From: CBDCYS01 sp965226185
Lineage (GTDB): Bacteria; Acidobacteriota; Terriglobia; Bryobacterales; UBA6623
DNA length: 64,000 nt
Assembly: GCA_965226185.1 (NCBI GenBank)
Contig: CBDDCT010000004.1
Span: forward strand, 434,001-498,000
Direction: 5' to 3'
A program made the position numbers and the translations under genes. Positions 16,431 to 24,661 of the stretch are shown in pieces. The notes beneath the pieces are model-generated. The model did not search any database, was not told where the DNA came from, and saw only the letters and a program-made list of their open reading frames with translations. Position 1 is the first letter of the stretch, and the number at the start of each line of letters is the position of its first letter.

Positions 16431-17660
16431 TTAGTCCGTCGCCGCCGACATCGCCAACTGCACGAAGGCATTGCGCTCGTCACGGCCGCCTTCACGATGA
16501 ATCATGAAGATTCCGATGATGTCCTTCTTCGGATCGATAAAGCAAAACGTTCCATAGCGGCCTCCATGGCCATAAGTCCCCACCGACGGTAGTCCCCAAG
16601 CTCCCGGCTCGCGAACAACCGACCACCCTAGCCCCCATCCGATTCCGGGGGTGCTGGTTGTTAAATCTCCGGTGTGCACCTGCGTCATGAGATCGACCGA
16701 GGCCGGTGAAAGTATGCGGACCCCGTCGTATTCGCCGCCGTTCAGCATCATCTGGTAGAGCGCGAACAGATCGGACGCCGTCGAATAGAGGCCACCCTCC
16801 GGCAAGGGGTACTTTGCCCCAACGCGAAACTTCATCACGCCTTCGCCTAGTGGGTCAGCGGTGTACTTCACCGGCTTTCCGTCCCGAAGGATGTAGGCCG
16901 TTGGCATGCGATGAAACTTCTCTTTCGGCGGATAGATATAGGTGTCGTCCATGCCGAGGGGTTTGAAGATCTTCTCTTCCAGAAACTTCTCGAACGCCAT
17001 TTCCGAACACACCTCTATGATCCGCGCCAGAGTCGCCATGCCCGTATTGCTGTATTGCCACTGGGTCCCGGGCTCAAACCGCAAAGGCTGCTGCGACATC
17101 ACCAGCACCGTTTCGTTGAGCGTCTTGTGCAAAGCCCCGTGGAGTTCGCCAATGCCGGGCGCTGGATTGAGCGGCATGCCCGAGGTATGTGTCAACAGGT
17201 CGCGAATTGAGATTGGCCGCAACGGACGCTTGAGTGTCAATCGCTCGGAGTCGCTGCCACGTTTTCCCTTTTTGTCCGCAATGACCCACATTCCCCGAAA
17301 CTCAGGCAGATGTTGCTCGACAGGATCGATGATTGTGAGCTTGCCCTGCTCCATGAGCATCATGATGCCCATGGCGACGACTGGCTTGGTCATGGAGTGA
17401 ATTTGAAAGATAGCGTCCGTCCGGAGATCCTGCTTCGTCTCGATGTCGGTAGAGCCCACCGCGTCCAGTGCGGCCACCTTTCCGTGACGAGCAACCAGGG
17501 TCACCACACCGGCAACAGTGCCTTGGTCGGCGAATTCCTTCATCCGCGAAGGAATACGGGCCAGTACGTCGGGATCCAATCCAGTTTGGGTTGGGTCGCT
17601 GACGACGGCCGGGCCGGCGAGCAACGAGAAGGCGAGCAGAGGGATAAGGGCTATACGCAT
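16431..17660 (-). CDS. Beta-lactamase-fold serine hydrolase, secreted
   Basis: About 409 residues from MRIALIPLLAFSLLAGPAVV, a signal peptide; an in-frame extension to 17876 is low-complexity and unlikely. The class C/esterase motifs are visible: SxxK in 'HSMTKPVV' (Ser about residue 89), YxN in 'WQYSNTGM', and 'GHGGRYGT' in place of KTG. Family members are penicillin-binding-protein-like esterases or peptidases in the periplasm; true beta-lactamase activity is not implied. It stands alone between an IS and a divergent peroxidase gene. Confidence 0.85.
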   Translation of the reverse strand: MRIALIPLLAFSLLAGPAVVSDPTQTGLDPDVLARIPSRMKEFADQGTVAGVVTLVARHGKVAALDAVGSTDIETKQDLRTDAIFQIHSMTKPVVAMGIMMLMEQGKLTIIDPVEQHLPEFRGMWVIADKKGKRGSDSERLTLKRPLRPISIRDLLTHTSGMPLNPAPGIGELHGALHKTLNETVLVMSQQPLRFEPGTQWQYSNTGMATLARIIEVCSEMAFEKFLEEKIFKPLGMDDTYIYPPKEKFHRMPTAYILRDGKPVKYTADPLGEGVMKFRVGAKYPLPEGGLYSTASDLFALYQMMLNGGEYDGVRILSPASVDLMTQVHTGDLTTSTPGIGWGLGWSVVREPGAWGLPSVGTYGHGGRYGTFCFIDPKKDIIGIFMIHREGGRDERNAFVQLAMSAATD

Positions 17661-17723
17661 CTCAAAAACTCCTATTCCCGCAAGTCTAATATATTTGCGG
17701 GGACTGCCGACGTGCGTCCGTCC

Positions 17724-17880
17724 CGACGGTCCCGACGGGGAGAGGTGGCCACGCAGGTATCGTGTGATTGGCGGCTTGCGCTTCTGGTGCGACTGCCTGC
17801 AGGACACGCTCTTCGGCTGTCCGCATCTGCTGGCGGAGTTGTTGAAAGAACTGAAAGACCGGCGCTTCTTCTTCACACAC
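17724..17880. other. Coding-like fragment of unknown origin
   Basis: Between the divergent hydrolase and peroxidase genes, one plus frame reads 'VIGGLRFWCDCLQDTLFGC' with strong GC bias at third positions, while the minus strand reads 'APVFQFFQQLRQQMRTAEER'. Neither has a start with a ribosome site, and I do not recognise either. It may be a gene remnant. Confidence 0.25.
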
Positions 17881-17899
17881 GATGTGATACTTTGTTGTT

Positions 17900-18931
17900 G
17901 TGAGAATTATCGGGCTTTGCCTCCTTTTGACGGCTAGTCTGGTTGCGGCCGACTCGCTGCGGCTCGAGCCGCTTTCGGGCACGCCTCCCCACCCTGCGGA
18001 TAATCAGCCTACGGCCGGCAAGATCAAGCTCGGGGAAATGCTGTTTTTCGAGACGATGCTGTCGGGCGCCGGGCGGCGCAGTTGCGGCACCTGTCACAAG
18101 CCGGAACTGCTTTTCATGGACGGCTTGAGCCGGGCCTGGGGGCTCAACGAGTCAGAGCTGTCCCGCAAGGCGCCCGGCTTGCTCAACGTGGGCTGGCAGA
18201 GGACGCTTTTCTTCGACGGCCGCGCGAAGTCGCTCGAAGAGCAAGCGGCCATGCCGTTGAAGCATCCCCAAGAAATGGCGCTCAACCCGGAGGCCGCGGC
18301 CGAGCGAGTCGCCGCCGATCCCGGCTACCGCAAGTTGTTTGAAAAGGTCTTCCCCGGCGAGCCGATGTCGTTCGACCTGGTCGCCAAGTCGATTGCGGCC
18401 TATGAAAGGACGCTCGTTTCCTACGACAGCGATCTTGACCGCTATCTCCAAGGCGACGACACGGCGCTGAGCGCGGAGGCTCGGCGTGGCATGGCGTTAT
18501 TCACCGGCAGAGCGCGCTGCATCTCCTGTCACAACGGGCCGCTGCTCACCGATCACAAGTTCCACTACACCGGCGTCCCTGAAAGAGAAGGCGACTCGGA
18601 GCCCGGGTCAAAGTACAAGACACAAGGCCTTCGCGACGTCATGCGGCGGTTCTCCTACATGCACAACGGCATGTATTTGCGCATGGAACACGTCCTCGAC
18701 CACTACGTCAAGGGAGGTGCCGCGCCTGCCGGCCTCAAGGCCGAAGTCTCGCCGGTCCCTCTGTCCGTGAACGAAAGAGGCGACTTGTTCGCTTTTTTGA
18801 AAGCTCTCAATGGCCGCGTCACGGGAGTGCGGCTGGCATCGCCGCGAGCCACTGACGTCTTCGATATCAAGCCGCAAAAGCGCCCCGCTGATGACTCGAA
18901 GGACCCTAAAGATCCCAGTTATTTGAAATAG
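17900..18931 (+). CDS. Di-haem cytochrome c peroxidase (MauG/CcpA family)
   Basis: 343 residues from a GTG, with signal peptide MRIIGLCLLLTASLVAA. Two haem motifs are present: CGTCH at about residues 62-66 and CISCH at about 207-211, the spacing seen in bacterial CcpA/MauG enzymes. 'HNGMYLRMEHVLDHYVKGG' matches the conserved C-terminal region. It would reduce hydrogen peroxide or oxidise a protein partner in the periplasm. The di-iron metallo-hydrolase gene follows after 42 bases on the same strand, so both may answer oxidative stress. Confidence 0.9.
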   Translation: MRIIGLCLLLTASLVAADSLRLEPLSGTPPHPADNQPTAGKIKLGEMLFFETMLSGAGRRSCGTCHKPELLFMDGLSRAWGLNESELSRKAPGLLNVGWQRTLFFDGRAKSLEEQAAMPLKHPQEMALNPEAAAERVAADPGYRKLFEKVFPGEPMSFDLVAKSIAAYERTLVSYDSDLDRYLQGDDTALSAEARRGMALFTGRARCISCHNGPLLTDHKFHYTGVPEREGDSEPGSKYKTQGLRDVMRRFSYMHNGMYLRMEHVLDHYVKGGAAPAGLKAEVSPVPLSVNERGDLFAFLKALNGRVTGVRLASPRATDVFDIKPQKRPADDSKDPKDPSYLK

Positions 18932-18973
18932 GCCCGCGAGGCCGAACCGCCCGCGGAAAATGTAGAGGAATCC

Positions 18974-19711
18974 ATGGCAGCAGTCAACGAGATTGGTCCC
19001 GACCTGTATCGCATCTCGGAGTATGTTCCCGACTTTGACTTGCAGTTCAATCACTTCTTGATCAACGACGACGAACCGTTGCTCTTTCACACGGGATTTA
19101 AAGGCATGTTCCCGTCGATCCGTGACGCGGTGGCAACCGTGATCGACCCCTCGCGGATTCGCTGGCTCGGGTTCAGCCATTTTGAGTCGGACGAGTGTGG
19201 CGCTCTTAATCAATGGCTTGAGGCGGCGCCGGCGGCGGAAGCGGTTTGCAGCACGGTCGGCGCGCTTGTGAGTGTCAATGACTTCGCCGACCGGCCCGCC
19301 CGCGGCTTGGCGGACGGCGAGGTGTTCAAGACCGGCAAGTACAGCTTCCGGCTGTGCCGCACGCCCCACCTGCCGCACGGCTGGGATGCATCCGTTTTGT
19401 TCGAGGAAACAACCAAGACTCTTCTCTGTTCCGACCTTTTTCACCAAGTGGGCAAAGTCGAGCCCCTGACGCAGTCCGATGTGGCCGGGCGTTCACGGGC
19501 GGCGATGGTCGAATACCAGGCTGGGATTTTAGCCGATTATGCGCCCTACGCGCCTTACACCGACGGACTTTTCCAGAAGCTGGCAGCTCTCAAACCTTCC
19601 AAACTTGCCATCATGCACGGATCCAGTTTCGAGGGCGACGGCGAGCAGGCGCTTCGCGACTTGGCGGTCGTGTTCAAAGAAGTTTTCGGCGGCGAGCAAA
19701 CCGGGACTTGA
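18974..19711 (+). CDS. Di-iron metallo-beta-lactamase-fold protein (ODP-like)
   Basis: 245 residues. The metal motif HxExD appears as 'HFESDE' (from about residue 70), with later ligands in 'TPHLPHGWDA', 'CSDLFHQ' and 'IMHGSSF'. This is the pattern of the oxygen-binding di-iron domain of flavodiiron proteins rather than the zinc HxHxDH pattern. No flavodoxin domain is attached, so an electron donor must be separate. A cytoplasmic role in O2, NO or peroxide sensing or reduction is likely by family. It follows the di-haem peroxidase gene. Confidence 0.75.
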   Translation: MAAVNEIGPDLYRISEYVPDFDLQFNHFLINDDEPLLFHTGFKGMFPSIRDAVATVIDPSRIRWLGFSHFESDECGALNQWLEAAPAAEAVCSTVGALVSVNDFADRPARGLADGEVFKTGKYSFRLCRTPHLPHGWDASVLFEETTKTLLCSDLFHQVGKVEPLTQSDVAGRSRAAMVEYQAGILADYAPYAPYTDGLFQKLAALKPSKLAIMHGSSFEGDGEQALRDLAVVFKEVFGGEQTGT

Positions 19712-19776
19712 TCCGGACCTGATCAGGGCCGGTACGTGACCCAGATCGGCGAAACCCAGGCCACTTGGCCGGCCGG

Positions 19777-20601
19777 TCAAATCACAACCTTGAAATAGCC
19801 TTTCAGCAGGTAAGCGCTCACCATCGAAATGACAAAGAACCAGATGAGCCAGTGCAAATCCACTCCCCACAGCTCGATAGTGGCCGCCGGGTAGAGAATC
19901 TCGACCCATTCGACGCCGGCGACTCCCAGAAGATCCTCGCCCGGGTGCATCAGGCTTTCGAGCGAGGCGTTGACACGGCGGTAATTGAGGTATTGCCAGC
20001 GGTCGCCGGAAGCCACCGATTTCTCCCAGCTCCCGTGCCCCTCCCAACTGAATTTCAGATTCCCGCTCGTCTCCCGCGTGGGGCGAATGCGCCAACTGAA
20101 TTGGCCCGGCTCCAGCGCCCGGACGGCGGGTGTTTCGACAGTGATTCCGGCGGGTGCGGTAAGGCTGGGAGCCACCGTGTCGGTTGTGATCTCACCGCTG
20201 ACCTGCACCGTCACCACCATCGGTTCCGAGACCCGCAAAGGCTTCAACCCATAAAACGAGTCCAGGTGAAAAAGCAAAACGACCATGGGCACGGTGAGAT
20301 AAATTGCCGGTTTCAGCATTAAACCCATATAGCGGAAGTTGGCGGCCAGCAGGCTCTTTTGCGATTGCCAGATCAGAGACGGCTCGTCGCCGAACAGCCT
20401 CAACTCGAGAAGGTAGGCCTGCAGGCGCTTCTTGGTTTTGTTGATGGCATCCTGGTCGGAAGTCAGCCCAAAGACCCACAACATCACGACTCCGACGACG
20501 ATCGACAAGGGCGTGAGACTCACCAGCGGGTGGAGGTCTCCGAACAGCGATGCGTAACCGCCGATCAAGACACGAAAAATGGCGTTAAACCAGTCCAGCA
20601 T
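19777..20601 (-). CDS. Membrane protein, possibly YidC/EMC3-related
   Basis: 274 residues: N-terminal membrane helix (about 25-45), a cytosolic segment 'NKTKKRLQAYLLELRLFGDE', a second helix (about 95-115), a ~130-residue periplasmic beta-rich part and a C-terminal helix. The Lys-rich helix between helices recalls EMC3/TMCO1 and DUF106 proteins, distant relatives of YidC, but this is a weak resemblance. A small gene upstream (20620-20811) is probably in the same transcript. Confidence 0.5.
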   Translation of the reverse strand: MLDWFNAIFRVLIGGYASLFGDLHPLVSLTPLSIVVGVVMLWVFGLTSDQDAINKTKKRLQAYLLELRLFGDEPSLIWQSQKSLLAANFRYMGLMLKPAIYLTVPMVVLLFHLDSFYGLKPLRVSEPMVVTVQVSGEITTDTVAPSLTAPAGITVETPAVRALEPGQFSWRIRPTRETSGNLKFSWEGHGSWEKSVASGDRWQYLNYRRVNASLESLMHPGEDLLGVAGVEWVEILYPAATIELWGVDLHWLIWFFVISMVSAYLLKGYFKVVI

Positions 20602-20619
20602 GGAGTCGTTGACGAGCAG

Positions 20620-20811
20620 CTATTCGATGTAGCCGAGTCCTTGAAGTTTCTTGACGATTTCCTCGTCGGATTCACCCTCCTCCATGCTGGAAAGCTCACG
20701 CTCCAGGACGTGCTGGATGAATTCCTTGGGCGAGGAGTAGCCGGCCAGGCCGGCGCAGCGCTTGACGCGGTCGAAAAGGTCCTTGTCGAGTTTGATGGCG
20801 GGTCCGAACAT
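20620..20811 (-). CDS. Small ribbon-helix-helix-like protein
   Basis: 63 residues, 'MFGPAIKLDKDLFDRVKRCAGLAGYSSPKEFIQHVLERELS...'. A short beta strand followed by two helices, with 'SSPKEFIQHVLERE' like the second helix of RHH (CopG/Arc) repressors. It ends 18 bases before the membrane protein start, suggesting an operon. It could be a regulator or an orphan antitoxin; no toxin is adjacent on this strand. Confidence 0.55.
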   Translation of the reverse strand: MFGPAIKLDKDLFDRVKRCAGLAGYSSPKEFIQHVLERELSSMEEGESDEEIVKKLQGLGYIE

Positions 20812-20988
20812 GTTGTCTTCTTGTCTTCCTAGTAGATTGTGGTGTCCCGTTCTAGCGAGACCACTTGCGATTATACAGGTTGGCTCATCACCATCATCAG
20901 TTCACGGCGACGCGGGCCGCTGCGAGTCCAGATCCCGCCAAAGTCCCCGGCTTGACTCAGATACGGGACTCCCGTAGTATGAGGGTGA

Positions 20989-21274
20989 GTGGAGTTTGAA
21001 TGCGACGACGCCAAGGCGGCGCTGAACTTGGCTCGTCATCGTATCGACTTCCTCGATGTTATCGAGATATTTCTGGATCCTTTTCGGTTGGAGCTCGAGG
21101 ATGGCCGAGCGGACTACGGTGAGCTTCGTCTGAAGACCGTTGGAATGGTCAACGGCATCGTTACGGTGGTCGTATTCACCCCGCGGGGCAAACGGGCCCG
21201 AATCATCCTCTGCCCGCAAGGCGGAACCAAATGAACGAAGAGCGTATCACGAGGGTCAAGCTGGACGCTTCTAA
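20989..21274 (+). pseudogene. brnT: BrnT toxin gene with a C-terminal frameshift
   Basis: GTG start, 'MEFECDDAKAALNLARHRIDF' as in BrnT ribonuclease toxins. As read, the frame ends 'ARIILCPQGGTK' at 21234. Removing one C from the CC at 21207-21208 restores the family ending 'RIISARKAEPNERRAYHEGQ' with a stop at 21272-21274, overlapping the antitoxin start by 44 bases as in normal brnTA pairs. The printed sequence therefore loses the conserved C-terminal helix, or contains an error. Confidence 0.75.
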
Positions 21275-21590
21275 CCGGCGGGCCGGCAAGACGGACTGGG
21301 CTCGCCTCGAGTCAATGAGCGACGAGGAGGTCCATGCAGCGGCACTTGCCGACCCGGATAATCCGCCTCTGCGCGAGCAGGAATTGGATCGTCTGGAGCC
21401 GGCTCTGCAAGTCAAAGCCATTCGGGAAGAGCTTGGGATGACGCAACGGGAGTTCGCAAGCGCTTATCATCTTTCACTAGCCACCGTGCGAGATTGGGAG
21501 CAGGGACGCTACTTGCCTGACCAGGCGGCGCGAACGCTGCTGAAGCTGATCGCTCGGAAACCACGCGTAGTGGAGCGGGCACTGCGGTAG
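21231..21590 (+). CDS. BrnA-like antitoxin with XRE helix-turn-helix
   Basis: 119 residues starting in the ATGA overlap with the toxin frame. Residues 1-60 resemble BrnA ('ARLESMSDEEVHAAALADPDNPPL'), and the C-terminal half is an XRE-type DNA-binding domain ('LGMTQREFASAYHLSLATVRDWEQGRYLPDQAARTLL'). It would bind the toxin and repress the operon. The frame is intact even though the toxin is shifted. Confidence 0.8.
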   Translation: MNEERITRVKLDASNRRAGKTDWARLESMSDEEVHAAALADPDNPPLREQELDRLEPALQVKAIREELGMTQREFASAYHLSLATVRDWEQGRYLPDQAARTLLKLIARKPRVVERALR

Positions 21591-21679
21591 CGCGTATATC
21601 AACTCGCCACCTCATTGACCTCACAACACTCCCACATTCGCCGCAAGCACCTCCATGTTGCGATCGGCATTCTGACCGG

Positions 21680-21787
21680 TCAGATCCGCGACATTTCCTC
21701 GGCCACCAGCTCCTTCGTGCGTGCGGCTACGGCCTTCCGCTCGGCCTGAGGCAACTTGTCGAGAACATCCTTCAATTTCACGGTCAT
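21680..21787 (-). pseudogene. N-terminal remnant of an XRE-type antitoxin gene
   Basis: 35 codons, 'MTVKLKDVLDKLPQAERKAV...KELVAEEMSRI', matching the start of HigA-like antitoxins ('...ARAAELIAEEM') before the missing DNA-binding domain. A very strong ribosome site (GGAAGGAAGGAGG) precedes the ATG. A promoter with an operator lies upstream at 21845-21879. The rest of 21592-21944 shows nothing else. Confidence 0.6.
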
Positions 21788-21844
21788 TGTTTTCCTCCTT
21801 CCTTCCTCAAGCGTGCCAGGTGCGTGTCGAAACGGGCCGTCCTT

Positions 21845-21879
21845 ATCATGCTTTGGAAAACATATGCTGTCAACAGCAT
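21845..21879 (-). promoter_or_regulatory. Sigma-70-like promoter with palindromic operator
   Basis: Minus-strand -35 TTGACA (21868-21873), 17-base spacer, -10 CATGAT (21845-21850). The -35 lies inside the perfect inverted repeat ATGCTGT-CA-ACAGCAT (21864-21879), a typical autorepressor site for the antitoxin remnant downstream. Confidence 0.6.
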
Positions 21880-21944
21880 GTTTCGTGACAGACTAAAGCT
21901 GAGACACCTTTGAGATCCGAGAAATCCAGCTTTGAGCCGGCGCA

Positions 21945-23351
21945 CTACCGCAAGGCCGCCACCAACTCACCGGTCTGCCGCAACAAATTGAGTTTCGCTT
22001 TCTGTGACGCGTACTGCGCGTCGTAGTAGCCCGCCCAAGCTTGGCTCTCTTGCAGGCGGGCTTTTTCGATTTGTTCCATGGCGGCACGGCCCTCATCGTG
22101 TCTTGCCAGCACGACGCTGAGGTTTTCGCGGGCGAAGTCCAGCTCCAGGCGTGCTAGTTTTTGCCGCCCTCCGGCTTGGCGCAGGTCTTCGAACTTGCGC
22201 TGCACTTCCAGCTCAATTCCCGAGCGCGTGGCCGTCCTTTGAATCTCCAGGGCACTGGTTTCCAGACGGACTTTCGCCGCTCGGGCGCTGACCTCTTTGC
22301 GGCCGAATACCGGGATTTGGAACGACATTCCGATTTGGCCGTTGTGGCGCTGAAATTTATTGAAGAAGTCCTCGAAATTATTGAAGCGCCCCAGCAGTGA
22401 GTACTGCGCTACCAGATCGATCCGCGGCGCCAGCGCTCCTTTTTCCGCTCGCAGGGCGAATCCTTTGGCGCGGAGGCTGGCGTCGATGCGCTTCAGCTCG
22501 GCATTGCCGGCGACGGCTTGTCCCAGAGCTTCGGTTTCGTCCTGGGGCAGCGGGAGAGTGCTGACCAAGTCGCTTGGTTGCGGTTCGAGCGGGGTGTCTT
22601 GCGGCAGATTGAGTTCATGCTTGAGAGTGGCTTCGAGCAGCTTGACTTGGGCTTGTCCGGCTGCGAGTTGTTGCCGGGCTCGGGCGGTTTCGAGGCGGGC
22701 GCGGGTGAGGTCCAGGGGTAACTGGCGTCCTTCCTCGACACGCGCGGCGATGACTCCTTCGACTCGGTGAAGATTTTCGGCTTGGCCGGCGAGAAGCTTC
22801 ACTCCGCGCCAGGCGCTTTCGAAATCGAGATAGGTCGATGCAACGCGAAAGGCTACTTCGTCGCGCTTGCCAGCAGCCGAGTGACCGGCGGCGACTTCGA
22901 GTTCCTTGGCCTCCTTGACGCGATTGGACTGGGCTCGGTTATAGAGGTACTGGCGGCCAACGGCGCGCACGATCGAGGGGGTCGAGCCTTCGACGCTTTG
23001 GGGGATTCCGTTGGTGTAAGCCAGGCCTGACCCCAGCGTGAGTTGAGGGCTGAAGGGGGCCCGGGCTTGGCGCACGCTTTGATGCGCTTTTTCCTGGTCG
23101 AGGCGGGCCAGCAGGACGTCGGGGTTGCCCTTGAGGGCGATTTCGACGGCGGTTCTCAGGGTGATGGGTTTGGGTTGCTGGGCGCCGGCCGCTGAGACGA
23201 CAACCAACGTGGCCGCCAGTCGGAAGATCCGCGCACCGTTGCGGAGTGGTTTGGAATGACGAGAGCGCCTCCGCCGAAGATATGCCACGGCAGCCCCATG
23301 GGGATTCCGCGCATCTCTGGGATCTTTAGCATTTTCAAACCAATAAACCAT
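21945..23351 (-). CDS. TolC-family outer-membrane efflux protein
   Basis: 468 residues with an N-terminal export signal around residues 40-58 ('FRLAATLVVVSAAGAQ'). It has the tandem helical hairpins of TolC ('ITLRTAVEIALKGNPDVLLARLDQEKA' and 'LDLTRARLETARARQQLAAGQAQV'). The true start may be a later codon than the first Met. It is the last gene of the adaptor-TPR-permease-TolC cluster, 71 bases after the permease, and would form the outer-membrane exit duct. Confidence 0.85.
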   Translation of the reverse strand: MVYWFENAKDPRDARNPHGAAVAYLRRRRSRHSKPLRNGARIFRLAATLVVVSAAGAQQPKPITLRTAVEIALKGNPDVLLARLDQEKAHQSVRQARAPFSPQLTLGSGLAYTNGIPQSVEGSTPSIVRAVGRQYLYNRAQSNRVKEAKELEVAAGHSAAGKRDEVAFRVASTYLDFESAWRGVKLLAGQAENLHRVEGVIAARVEEGRQLPLDLTRARLETARARQQLAAGQAQVKLLEATLKHELNLPQDTPLEPQPSDLVSTLPLPQDETEALGQAVAGNAELKRIDASLRAKGFALRAEKGALAPRIDLVAQYSLLGRFNNFEDFFNKFQRHNGQIGMSFQIPVFGRKEVSARAAKVRLETSALEIQRTATRSGIELEVQRKFEDLRQAGGRQKLARLELDFARENLSVVLARHDEGRAAMEQIEKARLQESQAWAGYYDAQYASQKAKLNLLRQTGELVAALR

Positions 23352-23422
23352 GGATCACCTCATTGCAGGACAACAATACACTACGCCTCTAACGTAAGTT
23401 CTCGTCCTTGCCACGCAAGCTT

Positions 23423-24661
23423 TCACTCATAGCGAAGAGCGTCTACTGGATCGAGTTTGGCGGCCCTGGCGGCGGGCAGCAGCCCAAAAACGGCACCGAC
23501 GGTTCCGGATACCAGGACGGCGGCGACGACGGAAACAGACGAGATCGGGATCGTGAGTTGTGGCAATAACTGGCGGGCGATCAGCGGGATCGAAATCCCC
23601 AGCAAGACCCCCGCTAGCCCGCCAAGGGTGCTGATGCAAACGGCCTCGATTAGAAACTGGGCGCGGATTTGCCTCCGTGTGGCGCCAACCGAGAGGCGGA
23701 TTCCGATTTCCTTCGTTCGCTCGCTGACAGAGATCAGCATGATGTTCATGATGAAGATGCCGCTGATGGTCAGCGTGACCGCCGCGACCAGGATGAGGAC
23801 CACGGTGAGAGCGAGGGCGATGTCCTTCGCCGCCGACAAGATGGAGGAGAGATTTTCGACCTTATAGAGCGATCCCGGTCGGTGGCGCGAGACGAGGGTC
23901 TGACGGATCAGGTTCGTGGCGGCTTCGACTTCTTGCTGCGAGCGGACGGAGACATAGAGCGGGTCGATTCGCTCCCGCGGCTGGAAGTATTTCATGACCG
24001 TAATCGGGATCAGGACGGAGTCGGCGGCGACCTCGGTTTGTCCCAGCGTTTCGACTCCTTCGCGGAATACTCCGACGACGGTGAACTTCAAGCCGCGGAC
24101 TTGGATGGCTTCCCCGATTGCCCGCCCCGGCGACCCGAAGAGCTTCAGCGCCAGCGGTTCGGTGAGCAGGCAGACTTTGACGCGTCCGGCGATGTCGTTG
24201 GCGTCGAAGAATCTGCCGGCCGGGATTTCGAGATTGCGGACGACGCGATATTCCTCGTTCGACCCGAGCACGCGGATCTGCCGCGGGCGGCCGTCGATGA
24301 ACAGGCGGTCCCAGACGCCCATGACGCCGGCGATTCCTTGGGCCAGATCACCCAACTGGAACTTGACGGCTTCCAGGTCGTCGAGGGTGATGTAGTCGGC
24401 CTCGGCTTCCGAGACATTGCCCCCGGCTTCGTAGTAGGCGTAGATGAGGTTGGCGCCCACGCCCTCGATTTGCTGAACGACAAAGTCGCGGCCCGTGAGG
24501 GCGACACTGACAACGACGATGACCGCGGCGTTTCCGATCACCATGCCGAGGCCGGTGAGGAGAGTGCGGGTTCGGTGGGCCGCCATCGCCCGCAACGCGA
24601 AGCCCAGAGCGTCGCGCAAGAAAGCTCGCGGGGGGCCGGGTTGTTTCGGCGAGAGCGTCAT
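23423..24661 (-). CDS. MacB-like ABC transporter permease (no ATPase domain)
   Basis: 412 residues. N-terminal TM helix (about residues 33-52, 'LTGLGMVIGNAAVIVVVSVAL'), a ~220-residue MacB periplasmic domain, and three C-terminal TM helices of an FtsX domain ('LTVVLILVAAVTLTISGIFIM', 'STLGGLAGVLLGISIPLIARQ', and a third ending 'FGLLPAARAAKLDPVDALRYE'). In MacB the ATPase is fused or adjacent; here neither is seen. The start overlaps the TPR gene stop by 4 bases. It probably exports a peptide, lipid or small molecule with the MacA-like and TolC partners and an ATPase encoded elsewhere. Confidence 0.85.
   Translation of the reverse strand: MTLSPKQPGPPRAFLRDALGFALRAMAAHRTRTLLTGLGMVIGNAAVIVVVSVALTGRDFVVQQIEGVGANLIYAYYEAGGNVSEAEADYITLDDLEAVKFQLGDLAQGIAGVMGVWDRLFIDGRPRQIRVLGSNEEYRVVRNLEIPAGRFFDANDIAGRVKVCLLTEPLALKLFGSPGRAIGEAIQVRGLKFTVVGVFREGVETLGQTEVAADSVLIPITVMKYFQPRERIDPLYVSVRSQQEVEAATNLIRQTLVSRHRPGSLYKVENLSSILSAAKDIALALTVVLILVAAVTLTISGIFIMNIMLISVSERTKEIGIRLSVGATRRQIRAQFLIEAVCISTLGGLAGVLLGISIPLIARQLLPQLTIPISSVSVVAAVLVSGTVGAVFGLLPAARAAKLDPVDALRYE

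Noticed and set aside
17686..17982. A 98-codon minus-strand gene overlapping the peroxidase start
   Set aside because: It overlaps the peroxidase signal peptide, has no ribosome site and is not recognisable; kept only as a low-confidence coding-like fragment.
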